From assembly GCF_004153165.1 (NCBI RefSeq), contig NZ_SEMD01000007.1:62001-126000 (forward strand): a stretch of 64,000 nt of DNA, written 5' to 3'. This document shows, piece after piece, positions 17,916 to 24,758 of the stretch. The position numbers and the translations under genes were made by a program. Each line of letters opens with the position of its first letter. The first letter of the stretch is position 1. Source of the DNA: Sporolactobacillus sp. THM7-4 (GTDB lineage Bacteria; Bacillota; Bacilli; Bacillales; Sporolactobacillaceae). The notes below the pieces were generated by a model. It was not told the origin of the DNA and did not search any database. It worked only from the letters and a program-made list of their open reading frames with translations.

Positions 17916-18695
17916 ATGCATATGAACAAGGCAAACAATGTAAGCGAGATGATCTATCAGTATTGTAAGGATATGAAATTACCGACCATTCGTAATAGCT
18001 TTCAAGAACAGATTAAAGATGCGATGATCCGTGACATCAATTATGAAACCTTTTTGGCTGAACTCCTGCAAAAGGAATGGGATGCCCGAAGGCAGACTGC
18101 ACAGGCTAATCGTATTCGACGCGCCAAATTTCCATATAAAAAATATCTCGAGGATCTGTCTCTCAATGACTTACCGGAGGATGCCCAAAAGAAATACAAA
18201 CAATTAAAAACCCTTCAATTTATTCAGGAAGGAAGGAATCTAATTTTAGCTGGCAATCCGGGAACCGGGAGAACCCATACAGCAATTGGACTTGGAATCA
18301 AAGCCTGCGAGGAAGGGAAAAACGTTTGGTTTACGACGGTTCCCCTACTCATTAATCATATAAAAGAGTGTCGATCAGAACGGACGCTTCGCGTCTTTCA
18401 AAGACGTTTTGAAAAATATGATTTGGTTATCTTGGATGAAATGGGTTACATTTCATTTGACAAAGAAGGAGCTGAACTGTTATTTACCCATCTTTCGCTT
18501 CGAGCCAGCCAAAGGTCAACGATCATCACGACAAATTTATCGTTTGAACGATGGGGAGAAATTTTTCAAGATCCGGTCATGACTGCAGCCATGATCGATC
18601 GATTGACTCATCAGGCGTATCTCGTTAATATGAACGGCAACTCATATCGAATGAAAGAAACAAAAGCATGGCTGGAGCAGCAACAAATTGGATAA
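17916..18695 (+). CDS. istB: IS21-family helper ATPase IstB-like protein
   Basis: A 259-residue AAA+ ATPase of the IstB/DnaC type, which helps the IstA transposase choose its target. Walker A is at residues 113-121 and Walker B LVILDEMGY near residues 169-177, with sensor-like TTNLSFERWGEIF and the C-terminal RLTHQAY. The invariant Walker A lysine is arginine here (GNPGTGRTH, R119), so ATP binding is probably impaired. No istA precedes it: the upstream neighbour is the truncated DUF1643 gene. The start ATG at 17916 follows GAAAGCAGGGGG. The most likely state is a dead, one-gene remnant of an IS21 element that is still open; a reused lone ATPase cannot be excluded. Confidence 0.85.
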   Translation: MHMNKANNVSEMIYQYCKDMKLPTIRNSFQEQIKDAMIRDINYETFLAELLQKEWDARRQTAQANRIRRAKFPYKKYLEDLSLNDLPEDAQKKYKQLKTLQFIQEGRNLILAGNPGTGRTHTAIGLGIKACEEGKNVWFTTVPLLINHIKECRSERTLRVFQRRFEKYDLVILDEMGYISFDKEGAELLFTHLSLRASQRSTIITTNLSFERWGEIFQDPVMTAAMIDRLTHQAYLVNMNGNSYRMKETKAWLEQQQIG

Positions 18696-18806
18696 TCTCT
18701 ATCCTATTCCCTTGCAAAAGTAATAAGCAAGGTGGGGGAAATTTCAATGACTATGTGGGGGATTATTCAGTTGACAAATACAGGATGAGGAAATGGAGGA
18801 AAATAG

Positions 18807-19622
18807 ATGATTATACCTAATATGATTTACGATATTCGTACAACTGAATATGCACAACGGACATTGACCAATCTCACAGGTGTACCAATTCCAGTATGGG
18901 AACAATACCTTGGTCACGAGCGTGATTATAAGTATACAGATTGTCTTGTGGCAGATGTAATCAACACTCATGGATGTCTTCCTCAGAGCTACAAAGATTT
19001 TGAATTTGTCTACTTTCATATCACAACAAGTGCTAACGGATGTGCATCCTTTCGGAAACATGGAATATTAGATCTAAAACAAGCTTATTTGTGCCATGAC
19101 TCTGAGCTAAGAGACTTCTTGGAAAAGCACGATATTTATATCGAATTGGATGAGAGAATACTGACATATTGCGGAAAAGCATTTGATATTACTTTCGGAG
19201 CTTGCCCAAGACAAGACACAGAGGCTTATAATCGTTGGTCTATAGGAAGAAAGTTTTATTTTGATTACACTAATTGTGGATTCTTATCGGTGTGGGAGAG
19301 AGACCCTTATGGCGGACAAGTTCATCGTAGACCAGAAATTTTAATGGATATCGACAATCTTCTCGGATTGAAATTGTCCCAGGAGTGGATGTCGACGCAT
19401 GATTCTTATGAGATAACGGCCAAGGTAAGTGGTGAAGAAGTTGTCTATGATAGTGATGACGATCAAAGCGATAAGGATAAGGTTTTGAATTATTTGACGA
19501 AGGCATATGATACTGCTTTTGGTGAACCGAGTGAAAATATACTTCTGATTAAAAACCACATACAAATACCACCTTTAGATATTCTTGAAATAAAGCCAAT
19601 GGAGCATTGGAAAGATTATTGA
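18807..19622 (+). CDS. Unknown protein with possible ADP-ribosyltransferase-like front
   Basis: A 271-residue protein I do not recognise. FVYFHITTSANGCASFRKHG near residues 66-85 (FHxTT...G pattern with a following ILDLKQAY helix) recalls the NAD-binding start of ART-fold proteins such as DarT or RES/DUF952-like families, where H and a T/S precede a Gly-rich helix. That is a weak, motif-level resemblance. The C-terminal third is acidic (SDDDQSDKDK near 221-230). The start ATG at 18807 has GGAGGAAAATAG upstream. It stands between an istB remnant and an IS30 copy in a defence island. Effector, anti-phage or simple cargo are all possible. Confidence 0.5.
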   Translation: MIIPNMIYDIRTTEYAQRTLTNLTGVPIPVWEQYLGHERDYKYTDCLVADVINTHGCLPQSYKDFEFVYFHITTSANGCASFRKHGILDLKQAYLCHDSELRDFLEKHDIYIELDERILTYCGKAFDITFGACPRQDTEAYNRWSIGRKFYFDYTNCGFLSVWERDPYGGQVHRRPEILMDIDNLLGLKLSQEWMSTHDSYEITAKVSGEEVVYDSDDDQSDKDKVLNYLTKAYDTAFGEPSENILLIKNHIQIPPLDILEIKPMEHWKDY

Positions 19623-19725
19623 TGTTTTATATATTGAAGCTTAATACTTTCACGAAATAAAATATAAAGCAACAAGTTCCAACTTCTGTGGAAGATCACA
19701 TTAAGTTTAATTATGAAGTGTAATG

Positions 19726-19790
19726 GATATGTTCCCGTCTACCGATGGTGTAAAAAGTGTCGTGGATATGTTTCCGAGAACAGAGACATA
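19726..19790. repeat. Paired GGATATGTT(T/C)CCG motifs, probable IS21 end
   Basis: GGATATGTTCCCG and GGATATGTTTCCG occur about 45 bases apart (near 19727 and 19762). IS21-type elements carry short repeated transposase-binding sites near their ends, and an istB lies upstream, so this may be the right end of the remnant. Inference from position. Confidence 0.3.
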
Positions 19791-19860
19791 CTCAAATGAC
19801 ATTCATTCTATCCTCTCGAGCCACGTCGAATGTTGTGTGTCGCTTGAAAAAAATAAAAGA

Positions 19861-19912
19861 TAGATGGGGATCCGAGAATCGGTAATAAATTCTCGGACTA
19901 CCATCTTTTTTT
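19861..19912 (+). terminator. Hairpin with T-tract (shared with 54199-54241)
   Basis: GATGG...CCGAGAAT is mirrored by ATTCTCGG...CCATC and is followed by TTTTTTTATTT. The same hairpin with small changes recurs at about 54199-54241, and both copies have a similar lead-in with TGTCGA. It works as a terminator by structure and looks like part of a dispersed repeat. Confidence 0.6.
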
Positions 19913-19922
19913 ATTTGGCTAG

Positions 19923-21070
19923 TTGTAAAATCAAATTAGCCACCTGAAACAGGAGTAGAATACCATCATAAAAATCCGGTGTATCATAAAACGTCGAAAT
20001 CATAATGAAAGGCGAATTTATGATGGCTTGCACTAAGCGTAGTTTACACACCTAACCGAGTTTCAACGTGGACAGATCCAGACATTGCACAATCTGGGAT
20101 ATTCCTCACGGGCGATTGGCCACCAAATTGGCTGTACCCATCAAACGGTGCTCAATGAGCTCCGTCGTGGGACGACGACGCAAATCGAGCCGAATCACAA
20201 GCCGTTCAGGGGGTACTTCCCGGAAACCGGTCAGGAGGTTTACGAGAAACACAGGCGAGCCTGCGGGCGTCGATTAAAGCTGGCTGAAGCATCTGAATTC
20301 ATTACCTGCGCCGAAGACAAGATCCTGCGCGATAAGTGGTTCCCGGATGCTGTCTGCGATCAGGCAAAGCATCATCCAGACTGGCGATACAAAGTCAGGG
20401 TCTGTACCTGAACCCTTTATCACTACATTGACCTGGGCATCCTGAAAGTGAAAAATATCGACCTGCATCTTGGTGAGAGTATCGCTAATCGTCCGGCGAG
20501 TATTCAGAAACGCCGTCAGTTCGGCCATTGGGAGATCGATACCGTTGTTGGTAAGAAGTCCCGGGAAGATGACGTTCTGTTGACCCTGGTCGAACGGAAG
20601 ACACGCTTCACCATATCAACGAAAATCGACGGAAAGGATCCTGACTCTGTGAGCTATGCTTTGAAACAGTTGAAACAAGACTACGGCTGCTTATTTAATC
20701 GGGTGTTCAGAACTATCACGGCGGATAACGGCAGTGAATTTGCAGGACTCGTCAACGCCTTAAAGGACCAGATGACAAGGGTGTACTACACGCATCCATA
20801 TTCCTCCTGGGAGCGTGGAACAAACGAGCGCCATAATGAGATGATCCGACGTTTTATCCCTAAGGGCAGAGCCATTTCTGATGATTCACGAACCTTCATT
20901 CAGCAGGTCATACAGGCGCTCGATCATCTGCCCAGAAAGATTCTGAACACCGCACACCGGCCGAGTCCTTTGAGAAGGAACTCAAGAAATTAGCCTGTTG
21001 AGGCGGCACTACCAACCGGGGAGGAAACTCTCCCCACTGGATTTACTAGGTGGCTAATTTATTCTTGCAA
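19923..21070 (+). mobile_element. IS30-family insertion sequence, inactive
   Basis: The left end at 19923-19945 (TTGTAAAATCAAATTAGCCA..) and the right end at 21048-21070 (reverse complement TTGCAAGAATAAATTAGCCA..) are imperfect 23-bp inverted repeats bounding 1148 bp. Inside is one IS30 transposase reading frame broken by a stop. A 210-bp partial copy of its right end lies inverted at 28902-29111. Confidence 0.85.
20052..20993 (+). pseudogene. IS30 transposase, broken
   Basis: The frame runs LTEFQRGQIQTLHNLGYSSRA, the IS30 HTH, to the DDE core, with GHWEIDTVVGKK holding the first Asp, TADNGSEFAG the second and ERGTNERHNEMIRRF the Glu, all in register. A TGA at 20409-20411 interrupts it (RVCT-stop-TLYHYIDLG) and the 5-prime end has no good start codon. 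Both halves are otherwise well kept, so inactivation looks recent. Confidence 0.85.
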
Positions 21071-21283
21071 TTTAGGACTTTTTTTATTCTTCTCACCATT
21101 CTCACCAGATTGACCTTTGTGAGTACTTGGTCTGTATGTTACATCAATGGATATGAAAGTCAAACAGGCTTGGAAGATGTTGATGATATGTCGCATAAAA
21201 AGGGAATTAGCGTTACCTATACAAGACAAACAAACAATGAAAAAATTCTTGGTATTATAAATGATCTTATTGAAAATGGATAA
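21071..21283 (+). pseudogene. Possible C-terminal remnant cut by the IS30 copy
   Basis: The frame after the IS30 right end reads ...GYESQTGLEDVDDMSHKKG and ...NEKILGIINDLIENG before a stop at 21283, overlapping the next gene's start region by a few codons. It has no ribosome site of its own. It may be the end of a gene that once headed the following two-gene set. Family not recognised. Confidence 0.3.
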
Positions 21284-21794
21284 TCAATTAATTTTCATTC
21301 TTATTGTTCTTCTTTTTCTATCGTTAGGATTTTACCAATATATAAAGAATAGCCGAATAGAAAAACAACTCGGCAGTTTATTGGGTATTGTTGGAAATTT
21401 AAAATATAGAGTATTTACTCATGAGGCACAGCTTTTAGAACGAAACGGTGTATACGTACCTAATGAGTCTGCAGAATTTGTATTTAATACTATTTGGGGA
21501 ATGCTAAATGAACAACAAAAGGAAAGACTAAAAGAAGAGTACTATCAGAACAGTCCAAAACACATTCCGCTTTGGAAGTATGTGCTACACAACTATAAAG
21601 TAGAAACTAATTTGGTGTCTTTACAACCCATTTCAAGGATTGATTCTGTAAACGATATAGTTGCTTCAGATATGATTAATATGCAAAAGTCTTTGGCTGA
21701 ATTGGAGTCGAGGTTTAAGAATTTAGAATCCCTGAGTAGTTCAGTTAATGAAGAAATTAAAAACATAGATAAAATAAAATATATAGTAAACTAA
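21276..21794 (+). CDS. Unknown membrane-anchored coiled-coil protein
   Basis: A 172-residue AT-rich protein. One N-terminal transmembrane helix (LIFILIVLLFLSLGFYQYI, about residues 4-22) is followed by a soluble part with a probable coiled coil at about 130-170 (SLAELESRFKNLESLSSS). I chose ATG at 21276; an ATG at 21261 in the same frame adds five residues. The next gene, 45 bases on, codes for a polytopic membrane protein, so the two may work together. No family recognised. AT-rich codon use differs from the McrBC genes downstream. Confidence 0.55.
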   Translation: MDNQLIFILIVLLFLSLGFYQYIKNSRIEKQLGSLLGIVGNLKYRVFTHEAQLLERNGVYVPNESAEFVFNTIWGMLNEQQKERLKEEYYQNSPKHIPLWKYVLHNYKVETNLVSLQPISRIDSVNDIVASDMINMQKSLAELESRFKNLESLSSSVNEEIKNIDKIKYIVN

Positions 21795-21839
21795 AAGTTC
21801 ACTAATTGTAGGTATAAAATCCTTTGGGAGTTATCAGGA

Positions 21840-22559
21840 ATGAAAAGTAATCAAGTAGATGTAAAACATCATGTGTTATTAGGAACAAGTTTTCTTATAA
21901 TAGCAATAATTCTATTTGCTATATCTATCCATGGTAAAATTGTTTTTCTTTTGCCTCTATCCTTGATTATTGGCATTTCTTCTATATCAATTTATACCAG
22001 ACCTTTGAAGAATTATCGGATAATTAAAGTCTATGACATTTTTGCGAGTTGGGTTTTAGGTATAATTTATTTTATAGTAACTATTGGACTTTCATTTGCT
22101 TTAATATCCCTATCTGTGATTCTAGTTTGGGGGCTTCTCAATGTTGCATTAAAAGGTATTATAATTCTGCTCCAACATTACGATGTTTTGCGTAGTGATC
22201 ATATTAAATATGAATCGTCAGTTATTTACATTTCTTCTCTAGTAGCGGCAGTTTCAATGTCATACTTCGGTAATAAAATAATTTATTTAATTGATAAAAT
22301 ATTAGGTTACTCTGCTGTAAATAAAACTGAAACGGCTAGAAAGATCTCAATAGTGATATTGACACGGTTAAATTTGAGGAAAAGAGTTTATGAGTTGTCA
22401 ATCATTTTGTATATTCTGTCTGTTATAGACACGTTATCTAATACAACTATTATAAATAACGTGTTATGGAATACATACAAACCCATTGCACTTGAAGTTA
22501 TGTTAACTTTTGTCGCAGTTGATACCTATCTAATGACTTTCTTTCAGAATAAAAGTTAG
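21840..22559 (+). CDS. Unknown polytopic membrane protein
   Basis: A 239-residue protein with about six hydrophobic segments (around residues 11-28, 31-50, 67-90, 92-110, 127-145 and 190-215). A positively charged loop lies near residues 165-185. Upstream GGGAG fits a ribosome site for ATG 21840. It follows the single-pass coiled-coil gene and is very AT-rich. Its last 19 codons plus stop are repeated as a 61-bp direct repeat after the IS66 remnant at 23615-23675. I do not recognise the family; a membrane component of a defence or transport system is only a guess. Confidence 0.55.
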   Translation: MKSNQVDVKHHVLLGTSFLIIAIILFAISIHGKIVFLLPLSLIIGISSISIYTRPLKNYRIIKVYDIFASWVLGIIYFIVTIGLSFALISLSVILVWGLLNVALKGIIILLQHYDVLRSDHIKYESSVIYISSLVAAVSMSYFGNKIIYLIDKILGYSAVNKTETARKISIVILTRLNLRKRVYELSIILYILSVIDTLSNTTIINNVLWNTYKPIALEVMLTFVAVDTYLMTFFQNKS

Positions 22560-22563
22560 GAGC
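22503..22563 (+). repeat. 61-bp direct repeat, left copy
   Basis: This sequence, spanning the end of the membrane-protein gene, recurs at 23615-23675 with one base change. The two copies bracket the IS66 remnant. Confidence 0.9.
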
Positions 22564-22864
22564 TTTCAACCATGTAGATATTAGAATAATATTAACAAGG
22601 AAAAAATTCAGTAAGCATCAAATAATAGACACCTTCTCACGATGAACTCGGTCATGCGATAATGCTCTTATCAATTGATGGGGAGGATGATCGATGACAC
22701 GAGCAGAATTACAGGAACTTTGGCAGATCAGGCCCAACAAAATCCCTTACTGATTTAGCTGGGGGCTGCGAAGATTGAGGTTTACCCGGGATTTAATCCA
22801 GATCTACTGGCTAATGTCGTTCGGGTGCTGCGGGTCTTATGATTCGGGAATTAAATTTTGGGAA

Positions 22865-23206
22865 CGTATCTGGCTAAAGGGCCTACGGACCTGCGCAAAA
22901 TACTATTGACGGTTTATCCATTCTGGTTCAGGAAGGCTTCCATCTTGATCCGTTCTCCTCGTGCTTGTTTGTCTTCTGCAATCGAAAACGGGACAAGCTG
23001 AAAATACTCCATTGGGAGTACAATGGATTCTGGCTTTATTACAAGCGACTGGAGAAAGGGACTTTTCAATGGCCAATGGCCAATGATACATCTCCGTCTT
23101 TAAAAATTGACCGACGTCAATTTAACTGGCTACTAGATGGCCTGTCGATCACACAAAGCCAGGCCCACCGGGAAGTGACCGAGCGTATACTGATCTGGCT
23201 GGATTA
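22865..23206 (+). pseudogene. IS66 Orf2 (TnpB) remnant
   Basis: The frame LAKGPTDLRK.., DPFSSCLFVFCNRKRDKLK, WEYNGFWLYYKRLEKGTF and IDRRQFNWLLDGL is typical of the IS66 accessory protein TnpB. Early part shows frame trouble and the WPMANDTSP stretch carries a small repeat (GGCCAATGGCCAATG). It is part of the deleted IS66 copy. Confidence 0.7.
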
Positions 23207-23255
23207 GATTGAAAAAAAGAGAGACAGGGATGGCGTGATCCTTTATAATAGACTT

Positions 23256-23566
23256 ATGGAAACGAAAACGGCTGCACTTACCCAAACAATTGAAGACCTT
23301 CTTCAAAAATGCGAATCGCTGGAAAAACAAAACGCCGAACTAGAGCAGAAGCTGAAATGGTTTGAAGAACAATTCCGTCTTAGCCGAAAATTATAGCATC
23401 GTAGAAACGGCCAAAGAGAATGGATTAATTCCTTTCAAGTATCTTACTTACCTATTTATTTGAGCAACTGCCAAATCTTGAGAAACAGACGGAAGAAGCA
23501 TTGGATGAGCTTCTGCCCTGGTCTGATTCTATTCCTTCAGAATGCAAATTGCCTACAAGTGAATAA
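23256..23566 (+). pseudogene. IS66 transposase (TnpC) ends with the centre deleted
   Basis: The start METKTAALTQTIEDLLQKCE, then a coiled leader (QNAELEQKLKWFEEQFRLS), is the normal TnpC front. After about 23395 it jumps to the C-terminal tail (ENGLIPFKYLTYLFEQLPN-like and DELLPWSDSIPSECKLP), with stops between. About 400 codons of the DDE domain are absent. Confidence 0.75.
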
Positions 23567-23614
23567 TACATCGATCCCCACCCTTTTTGTAGGCGGGGAT
23601 TATTTGACGCTTAT

Positions 23615-23675
23615 TTAACTTTTGTCGAAGTTGATACCTATCTAATGACTTTCTTTCAGAATAAAAGTTAGGAGC
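23615..23675 (+). repeat. 61-bp direct repeat, right copy
   Basis: Copy of 22503-22563 (the end of the membrane-protein gene), starting one or two bases after the IS66 right end. Too long for a normal 8-bp IS66 target duplication. Confidence 0.9.
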
Positions 23676-23726
23676 ATTCTGTTAATGCTATCTGATTTTA
23701 TCAAAAATTGACGGTATTGCCTGTCC

Positions 23727-23774
23727 AATAATTGCCAGATATAATGTCCATAGGCATTATATCTGGCAATTATT
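23727..23774. repeat. Perfect 20-bp inverted repeat
   Basis: AATAATTGCCAGATATAATG at 23727-23746 is the exact complement of 23755-23774, over an 8-base loop (TCCATAGG). It sits about 110 bases before the DUF6431 reading frame. No T-run follows. It may be a regulatory hairpin or an element end. Confidence 0.75.
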
Positions 23775-23888
23775 CCAGGAAAGGAAAAAGGACATCTCCT
23801 TATCGTGTAATCCTACTTACACGAGAGATGTCCCCCAAGAAACGTATGATTATTATATCAGATTATCGGCTCATTGATAACCCTCTGA

Positions 23889-24377
23889 ATGGCTCCTTGT
23901 CCTTGTTGCGGAGGGTCCTTGAAGGTGATTGGTAGTCGGCCAAGAAAATACATACAGGATACGGGATTACAGAAAACCATCATTATTCGGCGGCTTCAGT
24001 GTGAGAACTGCCATAAGATCCATCATGAGCTCCCTGATATCCTAATTCCTTATAAACGTTATGAAGCGAGTTGTTTTGAAAAAGTCGTGAGCCTTCCGCA
24101 TGAGAATGACGTAGCGGCGGATAATTCAACGCTTTTTCGTTGGAACTGCTGGTTCCTGGGTATGATCAATTATTGGCTGGCCTGCCTTCGCTCGATTGCC
24201 CTTCGTTTTCAATTGGATTTAACCCCGATGAATCTGGCGTCCACAGATTCATTGACCATACTCAAATGCCTTGGGCGGATCTTCGGAAATGCCTCTGGTT
24301 GGCTGTCCCGAATGAACAAACCCATTGTCAATGTGAATTTGTGGGTACAGACCCGTTCTGCATTACTGTCCAGTTAA
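23889..24377 (+). CDS. DUF6431-type zinc-ribbon protein
   Basis: A 162-residue protein with an N-terminal zinc ribbon, CPCC near residues 4-7 and CENC near residues 37-40, and a conserved PDILIPYKRYE near residues 49-59. This matches DUF6431-type proteins that are common and multi-copy in Bacillales and are often placed beside transposases; role unknown. An upstream frame (RMIIISDYRLIDNPLNG) appears to be the same protein's front in another register, so a small frameshift near 23890 is likely and the gene may be dead. The 20-bp palindrome sits upstream. Confidence 0.5.
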   Translation: MAPCPCCGGSLKVIGSRPRKYIQDTGLQKTIIIRRLQCENCHKIHHELPDILIPYKRYEASCFEKVVSLPHENDVAADNSTLFRWNCWFLGMINYWLACLRSIALRFQLDLTPMNLASTDSLTILKCLGRIFGNASGWLSRMNKPIVNVNLWVQTRSALLSS

Positions 24378-24758
24378 ATGAGGTCTAGACTTCATGATGA
24401 AACCTAGTTGCCTTTCTTTTTTTAGGCAGTACTAAATATTTTTCTTTCCAACGTTCCCGTTTTGTAGTTGGATCTAGTTGAGAAGGGTCGTTACAATTAT
24501 ATTCTATTTTCATTTTCCCAGTATGCCTGAGAATATAAGTGAAAACTGGTCCACTGTTCTTGTTCTCGTACAATCAAACAGCTGGCAGTTAGTTAATAAT
24601 TTCGCCGTTTTTTAGGTGGTGCTCATTTGAAGAATCGAGTGATTTATTGTTTAATGTATTTTATTTGGGGCGTCTACCTGGTAAATTCGGATTATGAAGC
24701 ACCACTTTCCATGGTAGCCGAGGAGTCCGCTTCGAATGGCAAAAAGGAGGACTAATTG
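24378..24758. other. Gap upstream of mcrB
   Basis: No supported gene. A minus-strand frame (24385-24573) has no ribosome site. AAAAAGGAGG at 24741-24750 is the ribosome site for mcrB. Confidence 0.45.

Larger units (their letters stand above)
22611..23613 (+). mobile_element. IS66-family element, internally deleted
   Basis: Terminal inverted repeats GTAAGCATCAAATAAT (22611) and ATTATTTGACGCTTA (ending 23613) frame pieces of all three IS66 genes in order. The piece at 22694 (MTRAELQELWQ) is the TnpA start, 22865-23206 is most of TnpB, and 23256-23395 and 23450-23566 are the front and tail of TnpC. The central DDE part of TnpC is gone, so it cannot move by itself. Confidence 0.8.

Noticed and set aside
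24385-24573. 62-codon minus-strand frame before mcrB
   Set aside because: No start signal and no recognisable family.
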